From an uncultured Porphyromonadaceae bacterium (lineage in GTDB: Bacteria > Bacteroidota > Bacteroidia > Bacteroidales > Muribaculaceae), in contig CANOLV010000001.1 of assembly GCA_947567425.1 (NCBI GenBank), positions 62,001 to 126,000 of the forward strand: a stretch of 64,000 nt of DNA, written 5' to 3'. Positions 1 through 10,450 of this stretch are shown here, one piece after another (position 1 is the stretch's first letter; every line of letters begins with the position of its first letter). A program made the translations under genes and the position numbers. The notes beneath the pieces were generated by a model. It saw only the letters and a list, made by a program, of their open reading frames with translations, searched no databases and was not told the origin of the DNA.

Positions 1-65
1 GTCAACCATTCCAATAAAGAATTCAACTATTACTTTATGACTCAATACTCCTCATTCAAAAGAAA

Positions 66-1325
66 ATGAAATCAAGGCAATTTTATATGTGGATTTATAT
101 GCTTTGCACGCTGATATGCGTGCAAGGCATAGTCGCTTGCGGTGACGACCCCGAGCCTGTAGTCGAGCCGGAACCCGACACACCCGACACACCCGATCCA
201 GTCATAACCGAATGGCACAGTTGGTTTGACACGGCGGGCGAATATAAATGGCCGATATTCTGGGCTTATGATGACGATCCGAGCTACATATATGGACCAG
301 GAAAATACGAATTTAATGTACCCTCAACCGGTACTGATTTTTCTTTCTTCTTCCCTCTTGGATCAAATCGAAGCATGTGGATGAATTTTAACGAAATGTT
401 CTATTTTTACAATCCACAAACACCAAATTCTGCAGCTCTCGCATCTTTTCTATATGGTGTAAAGTTTAAAGGCTCAAAATCTTCATATTCCTTTGAATTC
501 AGTGCCAATCATACAGATGAAAAGCGAGAATTGACCGTCTGTTTCCGCAACGGATATTACGGGTCTATTTCCTATCTGTTCGTACAAGATGCCGGGAATA
601 CGAATATCAAGACTAATGAAGGAAGCATGGCATGGAAATCGGAACGACATCTGATTGATGCAAAAAAACGAAAGACATTGTGCCATTCCGACGGAGAGAA
701 ATTCTCCATGCGCTGCATCAACTACGACAATCTCGAGATCGAATCACTTACCGTAAACAATGAGGCGGTCGACATCACCGACAGACATTATGTCAAATCC
801 GGAGAATCGACATTCTCCACCGACAATGACATACTGACATTCGATATTGCAAAAAACGATTCCGGGATTCAGCTCGACTATAAGATCTCAGTCAGATCCG
901 CCGGACAAGAATATTACCTGACTGTCCAACAGCCGGCCGACAGCCACACCACGACGGAATTCTGTGAGCGCCGTGACCCGGTTTGGACCATGGACGACGG
1001 CACAACATGGACCGGATCAAAAGTATTCAAGATTCCCTACGAAGGAGCCGAGTTTGAAATCACCAACACCAACTACTCCATATATTCCCGATTGGAAATT
1101 CTTATGAATGGAGAAGCCAATCCATTTCTCGGGCCCATCAGCAATTTTATGTATGTGGAGGGCGGGAAAAACGAACCGATTAAAATCAAGATCTTCCGCA
1201 ACTATTTCAATGAAGAGCATGTGTTTGAAGTAAAGATGCTGTCGACCAACGACTATCTACAATATGACGAATATTCCATTTTTACTTTTGTACAAGCTCC
1301 TAAATACGGCGTTTGGCAGGATTAA
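66..1325 (+). CDS. BACON-like secreted lipoprotein, function unknown
   Basis: A 419-residue protein starting at ATG 66. The N-terminus is a lipoprotein signal peptide with lipobox GIVAC and Cys25 as the expected lipidated residue, followed by an Asp/Pro/Glu-rich linker (residues 27-50). The rest looks like repeated beta-sandwich units, each ending in a F/L-x-V-Q pattern (SYLFVQ, YYLTVQ, FTFVQ). This resembles BACON/Ig-like domains common in Bacteroidetes surface lipoproteins; that assignment is inference from pattern. No catalytic motif is visible. Its stop codon lies in the loop of a terminator hairpin, so it ends its own transcript. The gene may begin upstream of the visible context, but the lipoprotein signal makes this start convincing. 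Confidence 0.75.
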   Translation: MKSRQFYMWIYMLCTLICVQGIVACGDDPEPVVEPEPDTPDTPDPVITEWHSWFDTAGEYKWPIFWAYDDDPSYIYGPGKYEFNVPSTGTDFSFFFPLGSNRSMWMNFNEMFYFYNPQTPNSAALASFLYGVKFKGSKSSYSFEFSANHTDEKRELTVCFRNGYYGSISYLFVQDAGNTNIKTNEGSMAWKSERHLIDAKKRKTLCHSDGEKFSMRCINYDNLEIESLTVNNEAVDITDRHYVKSGESTFSTDNDILTFDIAKNDSGIQLDYKISVRSAGQEYYLTVQQPADSHTTTEFCERRDPVWTMDDGTTWTGSKVFKIPYEGAEFEITNTNYSIYSRLEILMNGEANPFLGPISNFMYVEGGKNEPIKIKIFRNYFNEEHVFEVKMLSTNDYLQYDEYSIFTFVQAPKYGVWQD

Positions 1326-1338
1326 TATCCTGCCAAAC
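1311..1338 (+). terminator. Terminator overlapping the 3' end of the lipoprotein gene
   Basis: A perfect 12-bp inverted repeat (GTTTGGCAGGAT at 1311-1322, ATCCTGCCAAAC at 1327-1338) with a 4-base loop TAAT, followed by TTATTTT. The stop codon TAA (1323-1325) sits in the loop, so the last four codons form the left arm. Confidence 0.85.
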
Positions 1339-1506
1339 TTATTTTAAGAGCGATCTCTTCCGACCAGCTTATCCGACTAAGGGTGCACACACCGAATACT
1401 CACAGAATATTTATACATTAAAGACCTTTTAATTGATATTCATTAATTAATTTTTACATACATAAAAATTTATCGCCACAATCCATTGCCAATTCACAGA
1501 TTTCAT

Positions 1507-1514
1507 TACCTTTG
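1507..1514 (+). promoter_or_regulatory. Bacteroidetes -7 element for the GLUG protein gene
   Basis: TACCTTTG matches the Bacteroidetes -7 consensus TAnnTTTG. It lies 42 bases before the ATG at 1557, in an A/T-rich region with no gene. Confidence 0.7.
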
Positions 1515-1556
1515 CACAAAACCAACCTTAAAATAAATTATTAACCCTTAATCCTT

Positions 1557-4500
1557 ATGCGAAGATTTAAACTTCAACTGTCGCTGAGCATTGCCGTCCT
1601 GGCAACAATGCTCGCCGGACTGGCAGGATATCGCATCCAGGCCAACGTGACCGCCGAATCGCCAACGGCCACATTAAATACCGAGTCACTAACCCCGTTG
1701 CCCGACGACTTTGTTCCCAAGAAGATGCTTCGCAAAGGATCCGCAGCCAAAGCCATGGAGGCTTCCCAGGTCAGCGGACATTATGCCGAATGGGACGAAA
1801 TAGCCACTTCCAACGGCTCCACAGGCTATCAGAGCATGACTGAGATAATCGTTGCCGACGACAACAGTGTTACCGTCAAGAACCTCTATAACCTCGGATT
1901 CAACGTCACCGGAACTTTCGACCCCGAAGCCGCCACCATTACCGTACCCTCCCAGTTTGCCTTCAACGAGTCACCCTACGGCGACTTCTGGTTCTGCTAC
2001 TTCAACGGCACCGGATTCTCCTCGCAGCTCCCGGTGGTCATGCAGATCAATCAGGACGGCTCAATCACCACCCCAGGGAGCGGATGGTGCGTCATCATTC
2101 CCGACAAGCAGAGTGCATTCTACGGAAGCGCACTCATGGCCTGCACGGGATCCAAATTCGACCGTGCCAACGCCTCCATGTCTGCTTCAGTAAGGCAGGC
2201 CGACAAGACGTTCGTCGATCAGGAGTATCCGCTTTATGTCTATAAGTCGGCCGACGACATCATTTCCGTGGCCAACATGACCACACAGGGCAAAGCAGTC
2301 AACATACGCCTGATGACCGGCAAGAACGTCGAAGTCGAGCCGCAGGTGATGAGCTACAGTGCCCTCGTCGGGGCATACTGCATATACCCGGCACAGAGCT
2401 CCGGAACCACATTCAAAGGCCTCAACCAGAACCTTACGGGTGTCCACGAAGGACAGCAGATCACATTCGGCCCGTTCGGCGTATTTCAGGCTACCGCGCT
2501 GACTAAGATGATGTTCGGAGCAAACAGCGGTACGATCACTCTGCCCGACGGATTATCAGTGGAGCACCCCACCGGCGATGCTCCCGTATTCGAAGGCGAG
2601 GGAACCCAGGCTTCCCCATACGTCATAGCCACTTCCGACGACCTCATCAAACTATCGACTGCCGTCGAACTCGGCAACAATTTCGCCGAAAAGATCTTCA
2701 AACTGACGGCCGACATCGACATGAAGGGAATATCGTTCCGTCCTATCGGAAATGCCAAGACCTCTTTCGACGGCACTTTCGACGGCGACGGCCACACTAT
2801 ATCTTACCTCGAGCTTCGCCGCGGCTCTGTCGAGAACACCGGACTGTTCGGTGTCACAGGCAACTCGGCGCTGCTTAAGAACCTCACATTGAACCTCTGC
2901 ACCATTGAAGTCTACGGCAAATACGCCGGTATCCTCGTCGGCAATTCCAAGGGACGCATCGAGAATTGCCACACCACTGGAGTCCTCTCAAGCTCTGCCG
3001 ACTATCTCGGCGGAATAGCCGGCAACTCCGGCGTAGCTGGAAGCACCGGCGAAATCTCCATCACCGGATGTTCGTTCATCGGCACCATGAAAGGCGTAGC
3101 CTACACCGGAGGTATAGCCGGATATGCATTCGGAAAGATTTCCGGTTGCCATGTCATCGCGGCCATAAACACCTCTGTCGGATCAGCGAGCATCAGCCAT
3201 GGCGTGGGCGGTATCGCCGGCGGATTCAACGGCACCACATCTACGCCCGGCGTTCTGGAAGAATGCTTCTTTGTCGGCTCAGCCACTGACAATTCAGGAT
3301 ACGCCAATCTCGGCGGCATCGTCGGACAGCTCTCAGGAAAGACTACCGTCGTTCGCCGATGCGCCAACATGGCTCTCCTTACATCCAACGTCACCGACAA
3401 GAGCATCGGACGTTGCGGCGGTATCGCCGGATCATGCTCCGACGCCACCATCGAGGACTCATACTCCTCCAACAATATTCTCGCCAAGAACGTCACCAAA
3501 AAAGTTGCAGGCTTGACCGGATGGCTAACAGGAACAAGCCAGACCACTCCCACCATCCGCAATTCATACTTCTCCGGACAGGTGATAGAGACTGGAGGGT
3601 TCGCATCCGATAAGTCGATTGCCTACGAGCCGTCGGCCACCGCCGTGATCGAGAATGTCTACTTCGACGCCCAGATGCAGTGCGCCGCACCGGTCGACTC
3701 CGCTCTCACCACCGAAGCCCTCACATCGGGCAATCCGCTCAAAGGATTCAGCACCGACGTATGGAACTTCACCGAAGGACGCTACCCGACGCTGAAGTAT
3801 CTGCCCGAACCTTATGCCGGCTATTCAAGCGCCGCCCTTCACCTCTCAGGCACCCAGTCGGCCAGCAATGTAAAGTCCGACTTCCCGCTGACAGTCGTTC
3901 CCGATGTCACATGGAAGGTCCTCGACGACGACTCTCAGTATTCCGACCAGAACAGTCTGATAGCCATCGAGAACAATACCGTCAAGATCAAGGATAAGTT
4001 CGGCATATCGATCATAGCCGCATGCATAACCATACCCAACGGTACATTCCCGCGCCTCTATACACTGAGCGTGTCGCCGGCCATATTCGACGGTAAGGGC
4101 ACAGCCGACGATCCATATCTGATCAAGACCGTCGACGATGTAAAAGCCCTCAACACTGCCATCACCGTAGCCGGACAGCAGTTCCACGGTGACTTCTTCA
4201 AACTCGCCAACGACATCGACTTCACTTCTGTCGACGACTTCTGGGGCATCGGCGACGACAGCAACCCGAGTCACTATTTCAACGCCACATTCGACGGCGA
4301 CGGACATGCCATCCACAATTGGTGTCCCAAGGGAATAGTCTATGACGCTTCCGGAGCGGTCGATCCCAAACTCTCTCGCCAGACGCTCGGGTTCTTCGGC
4401 AATGTCGGTCCTCTCGGTGTGGTCAAGAACTTGACAATGGCCGCCGACTGCAACATCGAGGGATACGTAGGTGTCGGTGGTGTCGCTTCCATCGTCAACG

Positions 4501-7500
4501 GACGCCTTGAGAACTGCCGCAACTATGCCAAGGTCACCGGAATACTCCGCTACGTGGCCGGTGTCGCTTCCGCGCTCAACGAAGGCGCCTCGCTCCACAG
4601 ATGCTACAACGCCGGAACCATAACGGTCAACGGCCAATACGTGGCCGGAATATCAGCTAAAGTCGGTGAAAACACCACGATTTCCGAATGCCAGAACGAC
4701 GGACTCGTACAGGCCGCGCTCGTTGCCGAACCGTTTGACCCCACCCAAGCATTCTATGCCGGAGGTATAGCCTCGCACAATGCCAAAGGAAACTCCTTAG
4801 TGAACTGTGTCAACAACGGAACCATCAAAGGCTCAGCCTATGTAGGTGGCATAATTTCCGGCTATGCCACCGGATCTTCCATGACCGGATGCCTCAGTAA
4901 TGGACTTGTACTCAACAGCGTGACCTCCAAGAGCATCGGAGCCATCGCCGCCGAACCGCAGTCGAAGCTCGGATTGTCTGCCACATACTACAATCGCCAG
5001 ATCAATCCTATCGGCGCGGCAGCCTCACTCGAAGTCGACGGTGTCAACGGTGTGACATCCGCGGCCCTTACTGCTGGAACTCCGCTTGAAGGTCTTTCCG
5101 ATGAAGTATTTGACTTCACCGAAGGCTTGTACCCCGTGCTTAAAGCGTTTAAAGAAGAGAAAGCCTCAGTGGTACTCCGCTCGATGGTGGTGAAGTTTGC
5201 CGAAAACGACAGCCGTCTCGAAATGAACGAACCGGCCACGCTCGCCAAGAACGCCTCCTGGACACTGACTCCTGAAGGACTGCCGTTTGTGATTGCCGAC
5301 GGAATACTCAAGACCCAAGACATGACCGCACCCGCCGAAGTGACACTCGCCGGGACTGCCGACGGAATCTCTGTCAACATCCCCATAAAGGCGTTCGACA
5401 TTCCGTTTGAAGGCCTCGGCACCACGGAAAGCCCCTATCTGATAAAGACCGTGGCCGACATGAACACCCTCTCCACGTACACCTCGGAACACCTGTGCCG
5501 TTACACCGGCAAGTCATTCCGCATGGAGAACGACATCGACATGTCGACAATAGAGAACTTCCTCCCCATAGCATACGGCGAAGGCATCTTTGCCGGTTCT
5601 TTCGACGGTGCCGGCCATACAGTATCGCACCTGACCATCAACCGCGCCGAGTCCAACACTGACCAGAACGTAGGTCTGTTCGGCACCGTCTCAGCCTCCG
5701 GTTCAATAAAGAATCTCACGCTCGACCAGAGCCAGGTGACCGGATGGGGCGCCGCAGGCGGTATCGTGGGGGCTATGTACGGTTCGATGACCAACTGCGT
5801 CAACAAGGCCGCCGTGGCCACCGAAAGCATCAGCACCGCCGGAGGACTCGTTGGTTTCTTATATGCTCCCGGATCAATCACCGGATGTTCTAACGAAGGG
5901 ACCATCTACTCCGCAAACACTTACGCCGGAGGTATCTCCGGACAAGCAGCCAAGAACACTACCGTGACCTCTTGTGTAAACAAGGGCAAAGTCAGCACGG
6001 CCACCGGTAAGGGATATGCAGCAGGTATAGTGGCATGGAGCCAGGCCGACATCACCGACTGCGTAAACGACGGCGAGATAACGGCCAATGCCGACGCCGC
6101 CGGCATCTCCGCACAGCAGAGCAATCTGAGCACCGTGTCCGGATGTGTCAACAACGGCGCCATCAACGTGACCGCCAGCTACGTCGGAGGTATCGTAGCC
6201 GACCTGAACTCCTCCACTGTCACCAACTGTAAGAACAATTCCGACATTAAAGGCAACGGTTATGTCGGCGGAATCGTAGCATCGTCGAAAGAATCCACCG
6301 TAGAGCTATGCGAGAACTACGGAAATGTCGAAGCCATAAAGTCAGCATACGCCGGCGGTATCGTGGGTTCCATGTCCGGTGGTTCAGCCGACGATTGTGT
6401 CAACTACGGAGTGTCTGTCAAGAGCGTATCTAACGGCGTAGGCGGCATCGTCGGATCCGGATCCACCAACTACGCATCGATAAGCTCATGCATCAACTAT
6501 GCCGAAATAACAGCCACTACCGACAAGGGATACGCCGTAGGAGGAATAGCAGGAACTATGGCTTCCAACATCAGCGACTGCATCAATTTCGGTGACATAA
6601 CGGCCGAAAGCTACTCCATCGGAGGTATCTCCGGCATGGGTGCCGGACGTGCATACCGGTGCGTGAACGCCGGAAACGTCAAGACCACATACAATCTCGC
6701 CTCCAAGAAGAACGGCAATGCCGCCGGAATATGGGGCCACGCTGGCACTCTAATCGCAGACTGTATCAACTACGGCAATGTCGAGGGCATCAGATACGTA
6801 GGAGGAATATCGGCATATCCGTCGTCGACATCCGCCAAAATCAAGCGCTGCTACGTCTACGCAGGAGTCACAGGAACCGACCAGGCCACTACAGGCGCCA
6901 TTGCACCCAAGTGCGAGACTTCATGGAAACTGGTTGTCGACAGCGCATACTATTGTCCGCAATTGTGCCCGGCGCTCGTCCAGAGCGAAGCATCGGCCGC
7001 ATTGGCTACTCCGCTGACCGCACTGGAGATGCGCACCGCCAAACTCGGCGACGCATTCTCCTACCACAAGGCCGCGCTGCCCACCCTACCGGCCTTCGCC
7101 GAGAATCCCGACCTCAACTTCATGGCGGCAATGGTAGTGTTTGCCGACGGAGAGACGGTCGACGACGTGAAGAGCCCCTTCGAAATAGCCGACCTGCAGG
7201 GCATTTCCTGGATAGGAACAGCCAATCTTGAGATCCACGACGGTATCGTCAAGCCCAAACCATCCGCAAAGAACGAAGAAGCCACTCTAACTCTGACCAC
7301 CGCCGACGGCGGACGTGAACGCATCTACGAACTCGTCCTCACAGGCGACGTAGTCAGCGGCATCGACGGCATCACCGCCGACGGAGAAAAGACAGTGACT
7401 TCCCGCCGATACTTCGACCTGCGCGGCATCGAGACGGCCGAACCGCTCTCAGACGCTGTCACCATCGAAGTCGTGACATACGACGACGGCACATCGGCCA

Positions 7501-7529
7501 CACGCAAGCTGGCCCCCGTCAAGAAGTAA
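1557..7529 (+). CDS. Giant GLUG-repeat secreted surface protein
   Basis: A 1990-residue secreted protein. A signal peptide occupies about residues 1-29, ending near RIQA. After an N-terminal region come three large modules, each opening with a F-[ED]-G-x-G-T-x(3)-P-Y-x-I sequence (near residues 342, 841 and 1281). Each continues with a D-I-D-[MF] strand and then many GLUG-type repeats of the form G-G-I-x-G-x(4-6)-I-x-x-C. Modules 1 and 2 end with an F-T-E-G-x-Y-P-x-L-K segment. The repeats predict a long right-handed beta-helix stalk. The last about 55 residues (from SGIDGI) contain a YFDLRGIE segment and end K-L-A-P-V-K-K, resembling a degenerate type-IX-secretion C-terminal signal. The role is probably adhesion or glycan contact, which is inference. 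The promoter is at 1507; the terminator is at 7553. Confidence 0.85.
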   Translation: MRRFKLQLSLSIAVLATMLAGLAGYRIQANVTAESPTATLNTESLTPLPDDFVPKKMLRKGSAAKAMEASQVSGHYAEWDEIATSNGSTGYQSMTEIIVADDNSVTVKNLYNLGFNVTGTFDPEAATITVPSQFAFNESPYGDFWFCYFNGTGFSSQLPVVMQINQDGSITTPGSGWCVIIPDKQSAFYGSALMACTGSKFDRANASMSASVRQADKTFVDQEYPLYVYKSADDIISVANMTTQGKAVNIRLMTGKNVEVEPQVMSYSALVGAYCIYPAQSSGTTFKGLNQNLTGVHEGQQITFGPFGVFQATALTKMMFGANSGTITLPDGLSVEHPTGDAPVFEGEGTQASPYVIATSDDLIKLSTAVELGNNFAEKIFKLTADIDMKGISFRPIGNAKTSFDGTFDGDGHTISYLELRRGSVENTGLFGVTGNSALLKNLTLNLCTIEVYGKYAGILVGNSKGRIENCHTTGVLSSSADYLGGIAGNSGVAGSTGEISITGCSFIGTMKGVAYTGGIAGYAFGKISGCHVIAAINTSVGSASISHGVGGIAGGFNGTTSTPGVLEECFFVGSATDNSGYANLGGIVGQLSGKTTVVRRCANMALLTSNVTDKSIGRCGGIAGSCSDATIEDSYSSNNILAKNVTKKVAGLTGWLTGTSQTTPTIRNSYFSGQVIETGGFASDKSIAYEPSATAVIENVYFDAQMQCAAPVDSALTTEALTSGNPLKGFSTDVWNFTEGRYPTLKYLPEPYAGYSSAALHLSGTQSASNVKSDFPLTVVPDVTWKVLDDDSQYSDQNSLIAIENNTVKIKDKFGISIIAACITIPNGTFPRLYTLSVSPAIFDGKGTADDPYLIKTVDDVKALNTAITVAGQQFHGDFFKLANDIDFTSVDDFWGIGDDSNPSHYFNATFDGDGHAIHNWCPKGIVYDASGAVDPKLSRQTLGFFGNVGPLGVVKNLTMAADCNIEGYVGVGGVASIVNGRLENCRNYAKVTGILRYVAGVASALNEGASLHRCYNAGTITVNGQYVAGISAKVGENTTISECQNDGLVQAALVAEPFDPTQAFYAGGIASHNAKGNSLVNCVNNGTIKGSAYVGGIISGYATGSSMTGCLSNGLVLNSVTSKSIGAIAAEPQSKLGLSATYYNRQINPIGAAASLEVDGVNGVTSAALTAGTPLEGLSDEVFDFTEGLYPVLKAFKEEKASVVLRSMVVKFAENDSRLEMNEPATLAKNASWTLTPEGLPFVIADGILKTQDMTAPAEVTLAGTADGISVNIPIKAFDIPFEGLGTTESPYLIKTVADMNTLSTYTSEHLCRYTGKSFRMENDIDMSTIENFLPIAYGEGIFAGSFDGAGHTVSHLTINRAESNTDQNVGLFGTVSASGSIKNLTLDQSQVTGWGAAGGIVGAMYGSMTNCVNKAAVATESISTAGGLVGFLYAPGSITGCSNEGTIYSANTYAGGISGQAAKNTTVTSCVNKGKVSTATGKGYAAGIVAWSQADITDCVNDGEITANADAAGISAQQSNLSTVSGCVNNGAINVTASYVGGIVADLNSSTVTNCKNNSDIKGNGYVGGIVASSKESTVELCENYGNVEAIKSAYAGGIVGSMSGGSADDCVNYGVSVKSVSNGVGGIVGSGSTNYASISSCINYAEITATTDKGYAVGGIAGTMASNISDCINFGDITAESYSIGGISGMGAGRAYRCVNAGNVKTTYNLASKKNGNAAGIWGHAGTLIADCINYGNVEGIRYVGGISAYPSSTSAKIKRCYVYAGVTGTDQATTGAIAPKCETSWKLVVDSAYYCPQLCPALVQSEASAALATPLTALEMRTAKLGDAFSYHKAALPTLPAFAENPDLNFMAAMVVFADGETVDDVKSPFEIADLQGISWIGTANLEIHDGIVKPKPSAKNEEATLTLTTADGGRERIYELVLTGDVVSGIDGITADGEKTVTSRRYFDLRGIETAEPLSDAVTIEVVTYDDGTSATRKLAPVKK

Positions 7530-7552
7530 ATTACCACTTTTTAAGCATCATT

Positions 7553-7582
7553 ACGAGTCTCCGCGACAAAGCGGGGACTCGT
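7553..7582 (+). terminator. Terminator after the GLUG protein gene
   Basis: Stem ACGAGTCTCCGC (7553-7564) pairs with GCGGGGACTCGT (7571-7582) with one G-T wobble and a 6-base loop, followed by TTATTTTA. Confidence 0.85.
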
Positions 7583-7609
7583 TTATTTTAATACCTCGAA
7601 AAAAATGAT

Positions 7610-7617
7610 TAATTTTG
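7610..7617 (+). promoter_or_regulatory. -7 element for lysS
   Basis: TAATTTTG matches TAnnTTTG. It lies inside an in-frame upstream extension that could start at ATG 7605. This argues that translation begins at the later ATG, 7647. Confidence 0.75.
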
Positions 7618-7646
7618 CCAATTATATTGATAAATTGGCATTTAAT

Positions 7647-9380
7647 ATGAAGAACTTACTTGAACTTAGCGAACAGGAGATTCTACGCCGCGGCAGCCTC
7701 GACGAGATGCGCCGTCTCGGAATCGACCCGTATCCCGCACCTCTCTATCCCGTTGACGCATACACCACCGAAATAAAGGACACATTCAGCGACGATGCCG
7801 AACCCAGACAAGTATGTGTGGCCGGACGAATCATGAGCCGGAGAATAATGGGAAAAGCCTCATTTATCGAACTTCAGGATTCCAAAGGACGCATACAGGT
7901 CTACATCAGCCGCGACGACCTTTGTCCGGGCGACGACAAAGAACTCTACAACACCGTGTTCAAGAAACTTCTCGACATAGGCGACTTCATCGGCATCAAG
8001 GGCTACGTATTCCGCACACAGACCGGCGAAATATCGGTGCACGCCCAGGAACTCACCGTCCTTAGCAAGTCGCTCCGTCCGCTGCCCATCGTCAAGGTGA
8101 AGGACGGCGTGACATACGACGCTTTCGACGACCCCGAACTCCGCTACCGCCGCCGCTATGTCGACCTCGTGGTCAACGACCAGGTAAAGGACATCTTCAT
8201 CAAGCGCACCAAAGTGTTCAACTCCATGCGCTCATTCTTCAACGACCACGGCTACATGGAAGTGGAGACCCCGATTCTTCAAGCCATTCCCGGGGGTGCG
8301 GCCGCACGTCCCTTCATCACCCACCACAACGCTCTTGACATACCCCTGTATCTGCGCATAGCCGACGAGCTGTACCTCAAGCGCCTTATCGTAGGCGGAT
8401 TCGAAGGCGTGTATGAATTCTCCAAGAACTTCCGCAACGAAGGCATGGACCGCACACACAACCCCGAATTCACCTGCATGGAGATATACGTGGCCTATAA
8501 GGACTACAACTGGATGATGGACTTCACCGAGCGTATGATCGAGAAGATATGCCTAGATGTCAACGGATCGACAGAGGTCAAAGTCGGCGACAATGTGATC
8601 TCGTTCAAGGCTCCGTTCAAGCGCATCACCATGATCGACTCGATCAAGGAGCACACCGGCATCGACATCAACGGCATGGACGAGCAGGCTCTGCGCGAAG
8701 TGTGCCGCAAGCTCGACATTGAAGTCGACGACACAATGGGCAAGGGTAAGCTTATCGACGAGATCTTCGGCGAAAAGTGCGAAGGCAAATATATACAGCC
8801 CACATTCATCACCGACTACCCCATCGAGATGTCGCCGCTCACCAAGCGTCACCGCGACAACCCCGAGCTAACCGAACGCTTCGAACTGATGGTCAACGGA
8901 AAGGAACTTGCCAATGCATACTCCGAGCTTAACGACCCAATCGACCAATATGAGCGCTTCGTAGAGCAGATGCGGCTCGCCGAAAAGGGCGACGACGAAG
9001 CCATGATCATCGACAAGGACTTCATCCGCGCTCTTGAATACGGCATGCCCCCGACTTCAGGAATGGGCATAGGCATGGACCGCCTGGTGATGCTTATGAC
9101 CGGACAGACCACCATACAGGAAGTGTTGCTGTTCCCGCAGATGCGTCCCGAAAAGACCCAGGCCCGCGACAAGGACGAAGTCTACACCGCCATCGGAGTG
9201 CCGCAGGAATGGATAGCCCCGCTCCAGAAGGCCGGATTCTACACCGTGAGCCAGATGGCCGACGCAAATCCCGGAAAGATGTTCCAGGACATCTGCGGAA
9301 TAAACAAGAAATTCAAGCTTGAACTCAAGAACCCCACCCAGGACCAAGTAAAGGAATGGATAGCGGCGGCTTCAAAATGA
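7647..9380 (+). CDS. lysS: Lysyl-tRNA synthetase, class II
   Basis: Charges tRNA-Lys with lysine in the cytoplasm. The 577-residue product has an N-terminal OB-fold anticodon-binding domain (about residues 40-165) and a class II catalytic core. Motif 2 is visible in [14 protein letters not shown] and motif 3 in [14 protein letters not shown]-terminal extension of about 65 residues, with a helix-hairpin-helix-like sequence ([15 protein letters not shown]), exceeds the usual roughly 500-residue length; from general knowledge such extensions are usual in Bacteroidales LysS. ATG 7647 was chosen over ATG 7605 because the latter overlaps the promoter and adds residues unlike the family. The stop codon overlaps the gpsA start (ATGA), so the two genes are translationally coupled. 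Confidence 0.97.
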   Translation: MKNLLELSEQEILRRGSLDEMRRLGIDPYPAPLYPVDAYTTEIKDTFSDDAEPRQVCVAGRIMSRRIMGKASFIELQDSKGRIQVYISRDDLCPGDDKELYNTVFKKLLDIGDFIGIKGYVFRTQTGEISVHAQELTVLSKSLRPLPIVKVKDGVTYDAFDDPELRYRRRYVDLVVNDQVKDIFIKRTKVFNSMRSFFNDHGYMEVETPILQAIPGGAAARPFITHHNALDIPLYLRIADELYLKRLIVGGFEGVYEFSKNFRNEGMDRTHNPEFTCMEIYVAYKDYNWMMDFTERMIEKICLDVNGSTEVKVGDNVISFKAPFKRITMIDSIKEHTGIDINGMDEQALREVCRKLDIEVDDTMGKGKLIDEIFGEKCEGKYIQPTFITDYPIEMSPLTKRHRDNPELTERFELMVNGKELANAYSELNDPIDQYERFVEQMRLAEKGDDEAMIIDKDFIRALEYGMPPTSGMGIGMDRLVMLMTGQTTIQEVLLFPQMRPEKTQARDKDEVYTAIGVPQEWIAPLQKAGFYTVSQMADANPGKMFQDICGINKKFKLELKNPTQDQVKEWIAAASK

Positions 9381-10399
9381 CAGATATGCACCACGGCACG
9401 AGCGGTACGTTTCCCGGCACGATTGCCGTGATGGGTGGTGGATCATGGGCCACGGCCCTTGCCAAACTGTTGCTGCAGAACTGCAGTTCGATAATTTGGT
9501 ATATGCGCCGGCCTGACCGGATAGCCGAATTCAAGCGTCTGGGCCATAACCCCGCCTACCTGTCGGACGTAGAGTTCGCCATTGACCGCATCGATTTCCG
9601 CGACAATATCAACGAGGCATGCCATGACGCAGACACACTGCTCATGGCCATGCCTTCGCCATATTTCAAAAGCCATCTCGAAAAGCTGACAGAGGACATA
9701 TCTGCCAAAAACATCGTGATAGCCACCAAAGGTATAATCCCTGGCGAAAACATGCTCGTCAGCGACTATCTCGAACACCGCTACGGCATCTGCCAGGACA
9801 GAATGACGGTAGTCTCCGGACCATGCCATGCAGAGGAAGTGGCTTTGGGCAGGTTAAGCTACCTCACTTCAGCCTCGGCCGACATGGACAAGGCGGAAGC
9901 CTTCGCCTCCATGCTCAGAGGTAAGGCACTGCGCACGCTCGTATCCTCCGACATTCGGGGCATCGAATATGCAGGGGTGCTGAAGAATGTCTATGCCGTC
10001 GGGGCAGGAATAATCCACGGCATGAAGGCCGGCGACAACTTCCTCGCCATAATGGTGGCCAATGCCGCCACGGAGATGAAGCGCTTCATCGACACAGCCG
10101 TGGGAGGCACCCGTGACATCACCCGCTCCGTCTATCTCGGCGACCTGCTGGTGACGGCCTATTCCAAATTCTCGCGCAACCACAACTTCGGATCCATGAT
10201 CGGACGGGGCATGACGGCCGGACGCGCCATCATGGAGATGGAGATGATCACCGAAGGCTACTATGCGGCAAAGTGCATGCACGAAATAAACGCATCGCTC
10301 AATGTCGACATGCCTATTCTCGAAGGCATATACGACATACTCTACCGAAACACACCTATATCGCTGGCCATCGACAAAATAGCGTCGCGCCTGATCTAA
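9377..10399 (+). CDS. gpsA: Glycerol-3-phosphate dehydrogenase [NAD(P)+]
   Basis: Reduces dihydroxyacetone phosphate to sn-glycerol-3-phosphate for phospholipid synthesis. The 340-residue product has an N-terminal Rossmann motif in which the family GxGSWG appears as GGGSWA, followed by the conserved SGPCHAEE segment, the catalytic-lysine region [13 protein letters not shown] and the NFLAIMV region. Start 9377 is preferred because its ATGA overlaps the lysS stop. An in-frame ATG at 9356 would instead overlap lysS by 25 bases. The short N-terminal tail before the Rossmann fold (about 15 residues, Gly/Thr/His-rich) is somewhat longer than usual. No promoter is seen between lysS and gpsA, so they form an operon. 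Confidence 0.95.
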   Translation: MTDMHHGTSGTFPGTIAVMGGGSWATALAKLLLQNCSSIIWYMRRPDRIAEFKRLGHNPAYLSDVEFAIDRIDFRDNINEACHDADTLLMAMPSPYFKSHLEKLTEDISAKNIVIATKGIIPGENMLVSDYLEHRYGICQDRMTVVSGPCHAEEVALGRLSYLTSASADMDKAEAFASMLRGKALRTLVSSDIRGIEYAGVLKNVYAVGAGIIHGMKAGDNFLAIMVANAATEMKRFIDTAVGGTRDITRSVYLGDLLVTAYSKFSRNHNFGSMIGRGMTAGRAIMEMEMITEGYYAAKCMHEINASLNVDMPILEGIYDILYRNTPISLAIDKIASRLI

Positions 10400-10450
10400 A
10401 AGCACTTTAATTTAGTTTTAATAGGACTCAACACTTAATCCTACATAATT

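Noticed and set aside
2580-7100. The repeated DNA of the GLUG protein, considered as a CRISPR-like or intergenic repeat
   Set aside because: The repeats are in frame, degenerate and encode GGIxG motifs, with no unique spacers; they are protein-domain repeats.
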